A stretch of DNA of 64,000 bases, taken from positions 1,054,001-1,118,000 of the forward strand of contig JAAROD010000069.1 of assembly GCA_012274445.1 (NCBI GenBank), given 5' to 3'. The stretch's first letter is position 1; each line of letters begins with the position of its first letter. Below the pieces are notes generated by a model. It was not told the DNA's origin. It did not search any database and worked only from the letters and a program-made list of their open reading frames with translations. A program made the position numbers and the translations under genes. This stretch comes from Sclerotiophoma versabilis (Eukaryota > Ascomycota > Dothideomycetes > Pleosporales > Didymellaceae). Shown here piece by piece: positions 1-11,761 of this stretch.

Positions 1-95
1 ACTATATAAGGAAGCTTAACGCCTAAGGCTCTGTCCCTACGCTTAACAACATACGTAATATAGCTAATTAGCTGCTAGCTGCGCGTAGTAGTAGG
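1..95. other. AT-rich RIP-like sequence, left edge
   Basis: Short AT-rich stretch, rich in TA and poor in CA/TG dinucleotides, continuing off the window edge. No gene is visible. It has the same composition as the large island further right and is probably old transposon sequence. Confidence 0.5.
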
Positions 96-462
96 TGTTA
101 CGATCTCAGAGGACAGCACGCGGGTGTTGAAGTCGTACTTTAAGCTTAAGATTCTAAAGACAAACTTAATTAATATAGTTAAACATAATACTATAAGAGC
201 AGTGTTCCTACTAACTATATACTTGAGGTGTCTTATAGTATAGTATAATTTCCTACTAAGTTCTATAGAGGGCCTTATAGTGTTTATAGAATTCTATAAA
301 ATTATAGGACGTTACGTAACGCTGTGTCTTACACTCTTAGCCTAGAGCCTGTGTAGAGTTCGTAAGACATTACGTAACCCAAAGCCTAGCGTTCTGCTAA
401 TCTAGGGCCCGCTATTAGTGATAAGTTACCGTCCCCGCGTGCTATTCTCTGAGATCGTAACA
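96..462 (-). repeat. LTR-derived repeat with inverted ends
   Basis: The two ends are inverted copies: 96-123 (TGTTACGATCTCAGAG...) matches the reverse complement of 435-462 with about two mismatches over 28 bases. From 124 the sequence (TGTTGAAGTCGTACTTTAAG) follows the start of the unmutated LTR at 34033. The LTR block around ATTCTAAAGACAAACTTAATT and the block ending TTCCTACTAACTATATACTTG are also present, in the same order and orientation. The element ends in ATCGTAACA, like that LTR. It is therefore a diverged or internally deleted LTR of Gypsy family 1, or a short non-autonomous derivative. An inner hairpin uses two TTACGTAA cores (about 306-390). No clear target duplication was found. 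Confidence 0.55.
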
Positions 463-784
463 AGGTAATACCTACAGATATCTTAAAGTATATTTATTTA
501 GCTAATTTATATACTAGCTAGCGTATACAGCTAATTCTACTAGCTAAGATTAAGTTACTTTCTAACTATATAGCTACGTGCAATGCTAGTCTAGATACTT
601 GTATAGGTATTATCAAGTCTAGCTTTAATTTAATTAAGTACTGTCTTCAGAGTTATTAGAGCAAACCTGTAGCTAGTAGGACAGATTATTGTAACAGCTG
701 AAACACTAAGAAAAGTATTGCTATAGCTAATTTATGCTTTAGAGAGCGTTAAGATACTGTTATTGCTCTGAATTCTAAAATATC
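463..784. other. AT-rich spacer after the synthase gene
   Basis: AT-rich sequence with no long open frame and no recognised element. Composition becomes ordinary at about 785, roughly 95 bases beyond the stop codon of the polyketide synthase, so the gene's 3' untranslated region must be short or run into mutated DNA. Confidence 0.4.
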
Positions 785-878
785 TTGATTTTCCATACTA
801 AAACGTCCGTGCGAGGGGACTTCCCGGAAGTCACGGGGTGTAGTCGCTCTTTCGTTAAAACCTATCTCAGCGCCCCTT

Positions 879-3800
879 TCAGGCCGTCCCTCCAAGCTTT
901 TCTGCAAACCACCCTACTAGATGGCTCACCGTTGGATGACTCCATGTCAAAGTCGGTGGCACCTTTATTTTGAGTGCCTGCTGCATTTGCCGTCTCAAGG
1001 CCACTGTCATGACGGAGTCAACTCCTAGATCCGAAAGTGCTGCTCTTGAATCAACCTCCTCGGTCGGCATCCCCAAAACTGAGCCAATACATCCGCGGAT
1101 CTTCTCATCAAGATATGCATTTAGCTCAGTTCCTTCTTTAGGCAAAGCACCAGCACCACTCATGGCTGTCCCTTCATTACCAGATAAGGAGACCTTCTCG
1201 TTGGTTCGCCTCATGACGATGTCGCTCAGTATGGCGGATGGTACAGGCTCCCCTTCATCGAGTGCCAAGCTGCGAAGGACCACGCCGTGGTCAATGTCGT
1301 ACTTCGCCAAGTGAATCCATGCGGCAAACGCTTCGTCACGCGTGACATCTGTGATACCCTTACTCTCAAGTTCGGCGTTGATGAAATCTGTGCTTGCGCC
1401 CATGCCCATGTTGCGCCAGCTAGTCCATTGGAATGCAACAGCGCCCTTGTCGCCGTGTACTCGACGGTACGTGGCGAGAGAGTCAAGGAACGAGTTACCA
1501 GCACCGTAGGACGATTGACCAGTGAAGCCAACGAGTTGACCGCAGGACGAAAATAGGACGAAAAAGTCGACAGACTGGGGTGGGAAGACTTCGTGAAGCA
1601 CCAGACCGCCTACAACTTTGGGAGCAAGAACTTTGTTGAACGCTGCCTTCGTTGTATCCAGAGCAAGCTCGTTATCGAGAACACCTGCGGCATGAACGAT
1701 GCCTCGAACTGGCGGTAGGCTAAGAGCGTCGAGGTGTGCTCGTAGAGAATCAGCCGCACCAACAACAGAGATGTCTAGAGACAAAATGTAAACAGTTGCG
1801 CCTTGCGCTTCAAGTGCACGGATAGCGGCCACGACGGGCGCGAAAGAGGTGTCTGCAGTATCCCAGGTACTCCTCGGCGGCATACTACGCCGTGAGTTGA
1901 GCACAATCCTGCGGGCACCTTGTTCGACCAGGAATTGTGCGACAGCCAGGCCTAGTGCTCCGAAGCCACCAGTGATCAGGTAAGTACCATCAGGTCTGGG
2001 AAGTAGCTGAGATTTTCGCGTAGGCGGGAGCAGAGCGCTTCGAGGCAAGCTGCGCAAGAGTGCAGTACGGGCAACACCATCACGTACACGGATGACGTCA
2101 GCTCCTTGAACGTACCGCATCTCGGTCAGTGGAAATTTTGTACTTTCAGTATCGATCAGACCACCAAAGTGTTCGGGATGCTCGCTGGCAAGGACGCGAC
2201 TCAGTCCAATGAGAGGAGCATGAGCAAGTGTGGTCGGCGCGTCGGTCTCAAGAGTGTGTGGTGTAACAACGAAGAATTTGACGGGAAAGCTGTTGGTCAC
2301 AACGAACTTGAGGACTTCCAGGGCGCGCCAAGTGCAGGTCTCAGATGCAATCCTAACGTCTGACAAAGAGAAGACCCTTCCGGGGAGATACACCACGGCG
2401 GTACCCTTCAGAAAGGAACTGGAGACGCTGCTCAAGTCTTCAACGCCAGATACCATGGTTGTTTTTATTTTGTTCGGGATGGTATTGGTGTATTGATCGG
2501 CCATTGATCGGTCGTCGTAGACTAGTACGATGTGATCAATATCTATAGGATCTTCGGTCAATCTTGCTGGTGGCCATGCGATGCGGTGCACCAAGCTTTC
2601 CATGCTTCCACTGGCACCAGGGGTACCTTCAATCTCAGAAAAGCGCATTGAGGTAAACTTAGCCAGAACCTGACCAGCTTCGTTGAGTACGCTTACGTGC
2701 GAGGCCCAATTGGTATCTGCCACCTTCTGGACGTACAACCATGCGACCTTAGGGGGGTCTTGGCTGGTGGGAATGTCCACGCGCTCGATTTGAGCAGGCA
2801 TTCGAAGTCTTGGTTCATCGAAAAAGATGGTCGAACCAACCGAAGTGGCGGCGTCTAGTATGGGGGCCCAAGAAGACAAATCCCAAGGTAATTCAGCTTC
2901 AGCAGCAACATCTGGGGCGACATCAACACGGGCAATCATCTCTTTCGTGTTGCCGTAGTGTTGAGTCACAGCCCAAGGAAATCCCATAGCGGAAACCCCA
3001 ACTTTATCGAGATAATCAATTGAGAAGTTGTCGGCCAACTTCGTACCAATGCGAGATTTTACGGCCTCGATATCCACCGGGTTGAAGTCTGCACCAGATT
3101 GTGGCTTCATGTTCCACTGGGCAGTGGTGTGGGTGACCCAGGATGAAGAGCCACCAACATCGCCCTTATCCTGGATCAGACGCGATAGAAGTTTGATCTC
3201 GCCTGGCCGAGAGATGACTTGGACCGATCGTTGAGCATTGATAGCAACGGGGGTACGGAGGACAATATTTGTGAGGGCAGCTGCGCCAGTAGCCTTGATG
3301 AATGTGTTAATGATACCGGCAGCAGGTACAATCTCCGTTCCATGCAAAGGATGGCTTCCAGGAAATGGCTTAGTATCATTGTCAAGACGCGTTGCATGTA
3401 CGATAGTATCGGTACCCGCGATATCAAGTCGTTGGCCCAATAGTGTATGCTTATCTACATCATGCGACTGTGAAAAGCTTACTGGACCAGTCTCAATCTT
3501 GCGCCATACTGGCCGGTGCTGCCAAGGCATCTTTGGCACATTGGCAGCCCACGGACCAGGCATAGCAATTTTCCAGTTGATGTCGACCCCTTTGCAATGA
3601 AGCTGGGTAACAGCGTTTATAACAGACTTTTGGCTGGGCTTATCCCGGACTAGAGTGTGGATCGTAGCAAAGTCCTCGATACCTGCATGCATCAACGTCT
3701 CACTTATTGAGTGGGAGACCAAGGGGTGGGAAGATATCTCAAGGAACACCCGGTAGCTGTCCTCTACAGCAGCCTGGACGGCCGAAGTAAGATGAACAGG

Positions 3801-6381
3801 ATTCACCATGTTGTTCACCCAATAGTCTGTCGAGCGCAAATCTTGAGCACGAGGGTCTACACAAGATGTAGAGTAAAGCTTGATCTGGCCTGCGGGTTTC
3901 GGCGAGAGTACGCCATGAAGTGCTTCTTTGAAAGGGTTGATAAGGTCTTTCAGTGTAGGCGAATGAAAAGCGATATCGCTTTTGACAAACATCACCTTAA
4001 TTGAGCGACACTTGAAGTTTTCTGCAGCTTGTGCGATGGCCTCGACGGAACCGGCAACAACACAAGACGAGGGAGATGAGTCTATCGCTGCGGTAAGGTC
4101 GTCCCGGCCTTGGATCTCTGTAGCAATCTCCACGAAAGGCTTGTTGACAAGGATCATAGCCCCTTTGCCCATGTGTCGGCGGTAAAGAACAGAACGCCGC
4201 GTGACGATGATGGTCCCTTCCTCGCGTGTCAAAACTCCACCGATGACACTGGCGGCAATTTCGCCAACAGAGTGTCCAATGATTGCTTTAGGGTAGAGGC
4301 CGTAGTGGTGGAGTATGGCACTAATGCCAATCTGCATCAGATAGGTCAAAATTTGAACCTCGTCCGAGGAACCGAAATTTCCCTTCTGTAGCAATGAAAT
4401 AGGCGATACACCTATTTCTGCATTGACAATCTCATCAAGAGGCAGAATAGCGTTGTAGAAGACCGGGTTCTTGAGGAGCTCTTTGCCCATGTCAGGCCAT
4501 TGCGCCCCGTGGCCCGAGAAGACCCATACCATGTCCTTATTTATCTCATTTCCAAAGATACGGCTCTGAGTAATGTGGGTACTGTTTTTACTGTTGCTCA
4601 TTGTTTCCAAGACTTCGATCGCATGGTCGTGGCTATCGACGACGAGTGCGGCTCGCAACTCGTGATGATCGCGACGTGTGGCCAAGGTGGAAGCTATGTG
4701 TCCAAGATGATACTCCCGGCTAGCACTGGATTCCATCCAATTTTTCAGAGACTGCGCTTGAGCAGTCAGACGTTTTTCTTGCGATCCTGAAAGTAGTAAT
4801 AGTGTTGGTTCATCAATCTCGCCTTCTAGCGAAGCACGATTCGGCGTTGCGTGAGCGTCAGCAAACTGTTCAATTACGGCATGTGATACCGTTCCGCCGT
4901 ATCCGTAAGAGCACACGGCTGCTCGGCGCAGTCCTTCTTCACTAGGCCACTTGGTGATTGCTTGAACGACTTTGAGGCCGGAGTTTGCCCAGTCGATTTT
5001 GCTTGTGAGTTTGTCAAGATTGGCCTGAGGAGCTAATATGCCTTTGTGTACAGTCATGACAGCCTTGATGAATCCCAAGGTACCAGCACCGGCCTAAATA
5101 AATTCGTTAGAAAAGGAGGAATGGAGGGAAGATGACAGAGTCTGGGGCGTAAGGTACCTCTAAGTGTCCGATCGTCGGCTTAAGACTTCCGATGTAACAT
5201 GGCTCACTCTGTTCACGACCTGCGCCATAAATAGTAGCAAGGGCCGATACCTCAGTCGGATCTCCAAGGGGCGTTGATGTAGCATGCGCTTCGACGTATC
5301 GAACACTGAGAGGGTCGATGCCAGCAATATCCAACGCTTTTTTGGCTACTGTTTGCTGAGCCTTGCCATTGGGAGCCATGATACCGGCGGTCTTCCCATC
5401 TTGTCCCACCGCAGTTCCCTTGATGACCGCGAGGATGTGATCACCATCTCGGATAGCCTGAGAAATATTCTTCAGAACTACGGCTCCAACACCTTCACCG
5501 CGGCCGTAACCGTGTGCAGAATCATCGAAAGACCTGCACCGTCCCTCTGGTGAGACAGCTCCAGCCTTATCCAAGACGCGCACCATCCCAGGTGCAGACA
5601 ATGCCTGCACTCCTCCTGCGATGGCTATGCTACTCTCCCCGAGAAGGATTGCTTGTACACCGTGATGGATGGACACAAGGCCCGACGCGCAGGCCGCGTC
5701 TACCGCTGTCGAAGGCCCAGTAAGATTTAGATGGTATGATATCCGGTTTGGTACACCGCAGTACGCTGTCCCGATGCCCATATTGTGTTCGATGTTAGGT
5801 AGATCTTCGAGCAGCAGTCTAGAGTAATCATCTGAATTGACGCCCCAGAACACAGCCGTGTCGGTTCCAGATAGGCTTTTAGAAGGGATGCCACTGTCTT
5901 CGAGGGCTTCGTATGCAACTTCTAGTGAAATTCTTTGCTGAGGATCCATCTGCTCTGCTTCTTTTGGCGAAATGCCAAAAAAAGAACTGTCGAAGTCTTC
6001 CAGCCGGTCGAGAAAATATCCTCTCGTGGTTGCTTGTTTCAAGGTTTTTGAGTTTCGTACATCGCGACGTTGATAAGGCTCCCATCGCATAGGTGGTATC
6101 TCTCCAGAAAAATCTTTTTTCTCGAGGAGAGATTGCCATAATTGTCCTGGGTTGTTGTTCCCACCAGCGACACGACAGGCCATACCGATAACGGCGACAT
6201 CACTTATGGATGACTATTGTTGTCGTCAGCGTGTTATGGATCGAATTCTGGGCTATGATCGACCCACGAATTGACTATACTCAGTATTTGGAGTACTTGG
6301 AGTTGATGCATCTTGCTTTGTAAACTTCTCAATTGGTGGCGCAGACTCATTGGAGTCTGAGCCCGTGCTGAGAAAAGCCAT
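879..6381 (-). CDS. patK-like: 6-methylsalicylic acid synthase (partially reducing iterative PKS)
   Basis: Three exons (6381-6268, 6213-5158, 5093-879) join in frame to 1794 residues, the usual size of fungal 6-MSA synthases. Domain order is KS-AT-TH-KR-ACP. KS: active Cys about residue 213 in DAACASG, His about 348 in EAHATST, His about 388 in the GHLE motif. AT: GHSVGE, Ser about 665. TH (formerly called DH): HPLHGTEIVPAAG at about 971-983. KR: nucleotide motif ITGGFGALG near 1430. ACP: LGVDSV, Ser about 1750. There is no thioesterase, enoyl reductase or methyltransferase, as expected for the family. The ATG at 6381 was chosen because the 38-residue first exon and its 54-base intron give the family's short Ser/Thr/Pro-rich leader before DVAVIGMACRVAGG. 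The enzyme makes 6-MSA from one acetyl and three malonyl units in the cytosol. It is divergent from the cupin gene. The reading frame is intact. Confidence 0.95.
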
Positions 6382-7249
6382 GGCGAGTGAATAGAATCTA
6401 GAAGATGTACTTCTCCCAGGGTAAAGCAATGTATGGTTTATATTTAATAGTCCAGTTTGTCCTTCTTTCAGGAGCCTTATAAATATATTTCCGTTATCAA
6501 ATCGTATGTAGCCACTCCTGTACGGAACCAGGAACGATCGACAAGCAACCAGGATCACGCAATCCATCATCGTGGCATGCGAGCACATCGTAGAAATCAA
6601 CGCATGTCGACATCCGGCCAGACCTCATAGGAAATGGAATCTCGTAATGAACAGGGTTGTTTCTTACTTCAAGCCTTGAATTGGTGAGGCTTCATGTGTC
6701 AATGGGGAGATAGCGGAATTGCATGGGTGTTCGGTGGATAATGCAACACTAAGCGAATATATCATTCCGTAGAGCATCTTGGGAAAACTATCGGGAAAGT
6801 AGATACAGGCAGGCATGATAAGCTGGCCAAATAGCTGCTAGCGGCGGTTATCGCGCGCATCACAAGTTTTGCGTCTTGGGTTTTGGGCTCTAAATTTGTA
6901 CGATCCTGCAGGACCCTGCAGTACAACACGATGTTACAGGGTTGTCGCAATTTGCCTCGGCACGCTAACCTATTTCAAACTCCGATGCTATAAGGAGTGA
7001 TTGTATAGTATGGACAAATCTAATCAGTCCGGGTTCACGGAAATGGTCCTCCATCTGCAAGTTTTTCGCGTCTCAACAGGCTGTGCGGAGTATATCGTGG
7101 AACAATGGCCCGAGCGAGATGAGGTTTTTTAATAGATATGTAAACTTGAAGGGCACTTAGTATTGGATAGTAGTGTGACAACAAAGACTTGGAAATAGCC
7201 ACCAAAATTTCATAGAGGTCCTGCTATCGTCCAGAGTGTGTTGCATAAG
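6382..7249. promoter_or_regulatory. Divergent intergenic region, synthase / cupin gene
   Basis: About 870 bases separate the start codons of the leftward synthase and the rightward cupin gene, so both promoters must lie here. Base composition is ordinary, with several CGG/CCG half sites of the kind bound by Zn2Cys6 regulators (for example near 6842-6846 and 7030), but no convincing spaced pair repeated across the cluster. No coding signal is seen. Confidence 0.5.
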
Positions 7250-8357
7250 ATGGCACCATTTGTTCCTTACCACTCTAGCGCAGGGCAGTCTACCATCGTC
7301 AAGTGCGTTATGTCCCACCCAGACCACTGTTCTGCAGACTTGAGTCCAGAGTTGCTGCTGACGTCATACAGTTTTGGTGGTTTGCTCACAACTGAATTCC
7401 TTGAGCCTCCACCAGGACGATGCTTCCTTTTTCGCCAAACATACCGCCACAATGTGGAGGGCCCAGTTCCTGAGAACCTGCGAAAGTTAATCGACAGTCC
7501 AAATAGGCCAAAAGGACCACCTCCCCACTTTCACCAATTTCAAACAGAGTACTTTCGCGTCGAATCGGGTGTTATGGGTATCTCCATTGATGGGAAGCAG
7601 AAGGTCGTTACTGCCGAAGATGGAGAGGTCTCAGTGAAAGCCGGAAGTATTCACAACTTCTTCATCCATCCCGATTCCCCCGAAAAGATGACGGTTTATT
7701 TGAGCGCTTCAGATTCAGGCATGGATTACCAGCTTGATCGCATCTTCTTCGAGAATTGGTATGGCTATTGGCATGATGCCTTACTCCACGGCGGAGGACT
7801 GGATTGGATCCAATTCCTTGCAGTATGTTTTCATCATTGCCTGTTATGCCACACGGCAAAGCTCTCGCTAACGAACCGGTCAGATCCAAGATGGAGGTGA
7901 TGCGTACACGCCGGCTCCAGCATGGGTACCATTCCGCCGACAGGTTGGTTATTGGACTTGTGTTGTCGTCGGGCGATGGATCGGGGGGCTTTTGGGCTAC
8001 AAGCCTTTCTTTCGCGAGTACACAACCGATTGGGACTTTGCGGTGGCTAAGATGAAAGGCTCAATCTTCCAGAAACACCTCGTGAACGAGGCATATGTTT
8101 CACAGAAGTCATGGGCACAGCAAGAAGCATTGGAGGCGCCTGCGAAGCCAGAGAGCGCAGAATTTGAACTTTGGACAAGAGATATCGATCCGAGACCACT
8201 CGCCCTAGGCCCTGTAGGCTATCAGAATGGTCTGTGGAATGCAAAAGGCAATCTCCCAAATGATGCAGGCATGGTTCACAGGAAGAGCAACGTCGTGAAT
8301 GGCGTGCAGCCGATAAACCAGTCAGAGACTGATCGGGAACGAAAGGAGTACAACTAG
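7250..8357 (+). CDS. Cupin-domain protein (candidate PatJ-type oxygenase)
   Basis: Two exons (7250-7822, 7884-8357) give 348 residues. The intron has GTATGT, a GCTAAC branch-like site and CAG. The N-terminal half carries a cupin metal site of the form HxHx4Ex6G in HFHQFQTEYFRVESG, followed by AGSIHNFF as the second cupin motif. The C-terminal half has a Trp/Tyr-rich segment and a Gly-rich hydrophobic stretch (VGRWIGGLLGYKPFF) that could touch a membrane. The first true ATG is at 7250; an upstream in-frame GTG is not a fungal start. Its place between a 6-MSA synthase and P450/decarboxylase genes fits the small cupin-type putative dioxygenase of patulin-type clusters, proposed to act on gentisyl alcohol or gentisaldehyde. 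That role is inference; a cupin isomerase or a protein without catalytic role is possible. Confidence 0.85.
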
Positions 8358-9042
8358 AGCTAGTCTCTTCGTTAAAGTAACTCCGGTAACGTGTAATGGT
8401 GTTCGTAGGTCTTTGCAATATAAGTATTGCAACGGTATAAAACAGAAAATGAACCTCCTATCAACATTGTCGAGTAAAATCAGGTACTTGAGATCACACC
8501 AGCCAAGAACCCCCACTAAGTGCTTTAATATCTCAATAGTCAGCACCAAGATGCACTGCTATCATTTTGTATACGGATTGACGCCATTATTAGTCAGCCA
8601 ATACACTTAAGTCGCCAGACGATAATTTGACTATAATCCCAATCCAGCGCTTGTCGAAGTTCGCAGCTTCGCTATTGAGTGCTCCTCATCGTGAGAGCCA
8701 ATGGATTCCCAGTTCTCGGATGAAATGTTGAACTTGCATCACCTATGCAAGTGACAACCTGAAAGATCTGCACTAGCTTCTAACATTGCTGTTTTAGGCC
8801 GTAAACTCCGGAACCCAAAGGAGAATTGTGCTTGGTGTGTCACAGGTGTCAATTTACTCAATCTGTCGTGATCGGACCTTCAAGCTTCGAGAGCATTCTT
8901 ACCGGATTCAGCCTCGTCAGGGAGATCGCCATGATTAGAGGTTCCTCATCCTTAAGTTACCGAATGGTCTTCATATCTCCTGGAGAATTCATTGGAAATG
9001 CTAGCGAATTCATGTGTGTAATGATCAATACCACAGCATAGG
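8358..9042. other. Intergenic region between cupin and P450 genes
   Basis: About 685 bases of ordinary composition with no supported gene on either strand. It should hold the terminator of the cupin gene and the promoter of the P450; CTCCGGAACCC near 8805 is a possible regulator half site but is not clearly repeated elsewhere. Confidence 0.4.
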
Positions 9043-10891
9043 ATGGAATTTCTAAAGACAGAACGCCTTGATTTGGCCTTAGGATCTGTAGGCATCGCTA
9101 CACTGGTGCTATTTCTATGCTCTGTGTTTTCGTCTGGTAGGCGTGATCCAAAACTCCCGCCAGGTAAGACTCTCGTGAGTGCGACATTCTCCCAGCACAC
9201 CCCGCTAACTTTATTTTCTAGGACCACCGACAGTTCCGTTGTTCGGTAACGAACTACAAATCCCGAAGGCTGACGCCCACTTCAAGTACGTCATCTACTT
9301 CTATCACAACTAGCTTTGTGCCCTACATATCAAATCACATACATACTGACAGATGGTTCAAGGTTTCAGCAATGGGCTAGGGAGTATGGTGGGATCTTCT
9401 CACTCAAGCGGTTCAGAAACACGACCATCGTAATTACAGACCGGAGCCTGATCAAGGAGCTGGTTGATAAGAAGAGCAACATCTATTCACACCGACCACA
9501 GTCACTTGTCTCTCATCTGATCACAAGTTCTGATCATTTACTGGTGATGCAATACGGCGAAAGATGGCGACAATTGCGTAAAGCAGTACACCAATACTTC
9601 ATGGAGAGCAAGTGTGAAAAAGACCATTGGAAGGTACAGGAAGCAGAAGCAAATCAGATGCTTTACGATTTCTTGACGATGCCCGAGGACCACATGCTTC
9701 ATCCCAAGCGGTACTCGAATAGTATCACCAACTCCTTGATATTTGGTATTAGATCGAAGAGTGTGCGCGATGAGTACATGAACAAGTTGTTCTACCTCAT
9801 GGAGAAATGGAGTCTTGTCCTAGAATTGGGCGCGACCCCACCAGTGGATGACTTCGCGCTCCTGCGAATACTGCCCGAACGTATTGTTGGACGCTGGCGG
9901 ACACCAGCGACCGAGGTAAGGAACCTAATGACTAGTCTGTATAAGACAGTTCTCGATCAGGTTCGTGAGCGTCGTAGTCGGGGAATCAACCGCGCTTCTT
10001 TCATGGATGGCATTCTTGACGGATTGGGGAAGATGCCCATGGAAGAGAATGAGCTTCAATTCCTAGGTGGCGTGCTTATGGAAGGAGGTTCGGACACATC
10101 CTCATCGTTGATCCTAACGATCATCCAGGCCTTGACAAAGTTTCCAAGAGTACAAGCCAAGTGAGTAATTCAGATTGCTCCAGTACGATTCGCCTGGGTT
10201 GTCTCCTTGCTCACATCGGCTCCAGAGCTCAAGCAGAGATTGATGCCCATATTGGGTCCGATCGTTCTCCGACTTGGTGCGATTTCGCGAAATTGCCATA
10301 TATCAACTGCATGATCAAAGAGGCCCATCGTTGGCGTCCCGTCAGTCCACTCGGGGTACCACATGCCGTAGCTGAAGGTACGAATTGATAACCCCAATGA
10401 CAAACCTGTGAAAGGTTACTAACCTGTAATCTTTAGATGACTATATCAATGGTATGCTCATTCCGAAAGGTTCAACAATAGTCCTAAACGTTTGGGGCAT
10501 GCATCACGACGAGGACCGCTGGAGTAAACCCCAAGACTTTGAACCTGATCGCTTCTCAGAGCACGTGGCTCTTGCACCTGCATATGCTGCTTCGGGTGAC
10601 TGGGAAAAACGCGACCACTATGGCTATGGTGCTGGCCGCAGGATTTGTCCCGGCATCCATCTTGCAGAGCGAAACTTATTCATCGCGGTAGCAAAGCTGC
10701 TATGGGCCTTTGAATTTACACAACCCACTGGTACTGAGAGCGACACCGATCCTGAATCAGGTGCAAGTCAAGGATTTTTGCATTGCCCAAAGGATTACGG
10801 ACTTGCGATCAAGCTCAGATCTCCGGATAAGATCGATACCATCCGCAAGGAATTTGAGCAGGCAAAATCAGTGTTCGCAAAGTTTGATTGA
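9043..10891 (+). CDS. Cytochrome P450 (CYP619-like, m-cresol / m-hydroxybenzyl alcohol hydroxylase type), copy 1
   Basis: Five exons (9043-9163, 9222-9285, 9363-10160, 10226-10377, 10437-10891) join in frame to 529 residues. An N-terminal membrane anchor (about residues 9-30) is followed by a Pro-rich hinge (KLPPGPPTVP). The I-helix carries GGVLMEGGSDTSSS, the K-helix ExxR is in KEAHRWRP, the PERF-like element is FEPDRF, and the haem loop is YGYGAGRRICPG with the Cys at about 449. It is a microsomal class II enzyme, needing a reductase encoded elsewhere. It is close to the second P450 at 58362, sharing long motifs such as the HPKRYSNSITNS block. In patulin clusters such a pair (PatH, PatI) converts m-cresol to m-hydroxybenzyl alcohol and then gentisyl alcohol. 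Which of the two this is cannot be told from the sequence. Introns 1, 2 and the last share positions with copy 2; the intron after VQAK is found only here. Confidence 0.92.
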
Positions 10892-11761
10892 ACCTTTGGA
10901 AAGCGCTGAGATTGAGCATGGTTCCTTCAAGCACTTTGACTGAAAAACGAAAAGGCGTCGCAGCGTTTCACTGTCCCTCATTTCTCAGGTAATGGCTCTT
11001 GGAGAATGGGTGTGAGAATTATTCTACGTAGAAAATGCTTCAGCCTAATCACATAACTGATCAATCATCGACTTGTATTTGAAAGGCTCGACGCATCACC
11101 CAATACAATGATATCTTCATAACGCTGGATGGGGTCAGATATCTCCTTACTGAAGGATAAAATATGTCTATCTGATGAGGGCAGCCAAAACTCAGCACCA
11201 AAGTCGCCAAACTGCACAAGCACGCCTCGACTGGCGTTTGTTCGTTGGTAGTCTGGCAATTACTGTTCCATTGGGAGCTTCCGCTTTGGATTCCATTTAC
11301 ACCCGGATCAAGCAATCGGAGGGGAAACGCTCGCTGATCTTACTCAATTGAAGCTAGCGTTATGCAATCACTAGAAATCTTAGATGGGATGTATTGTTTG
11401 AGGAAGTACTCGGAGTTTCCTTTAATGGCTGCGCGGAGATTGTCAGAGCTTCTGAATGAGGAATCTTCTTTTGGTACTATTGGGCGGATTGGGAATGTAC
11501 TAATGTCTTTGAAACTCTACCGGGTGTAAAGTGCTCAAAACAGCCTCCGTTGGTATCCAGTGGAAGATGACGAATCAGATCGGTGGTGCACAGAATATCA
11601 AATATGATCTGATTACAAATCTGGTCGATCCCTGTAGGATAGTCAAAATGGCTTGATTTTCTGATACATCGTTCGGGGATAATACATTAGGGCAGTAGGC
11701 CATAATGCAAGGTAATGCTTCCCACGTTTTCAAGACGGTGAGAGTTCTGAAACGCTACAGG
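10892..11761. other. Intergenic region before the decarboxylase gene
   Basis: About 870 bases of ordinary composition. The right two thirds hold a broken coding-like stretch on the minus strand (listed separately). The remainder shows nothing recognisable; it must contain the P450 terminator and the decarboxylase promoter. Confidence 0.4.
11050..11700 (-). pseudogene. Interrupted coding-like stretch, family not recognised
   Basis: Reading leftward, three stretches look coding. The first, about 11690-11525, has one frame open for some 60 residues and contains YPTGIDQICNQIIFDIL. The second, about 11513-11342, contains AAIKGNSEYFLKQYIPSKIS. The third, about 11255-11065, ends in RYEDIIVLGDASSL and a stop. 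They lie in different frames. Candidate GT..AG introns of about 44 bases or more could join the first two. The join between second and third is unclear, and no good start codon is seen at the right end, which is only about 60 bases from the divergent decarboxylase ATG. This suggests a truncated or decayed gene rather than a working one. I do not recognise the family. A chance run of open frame cannot be excluded. Confidence 0.3.

Noticed and set aside
3238..3600. 120-residue plus-strand frame and other frames opposite the synthase
   Set aside because: Antisense shadows of a strongly coding gene with clear domains on the minus strand.
7238..7249. Upstream in-frame start for the cupin gene
   Set aside because: It is a GTG codon; the first ATG of the frame is at 7250.
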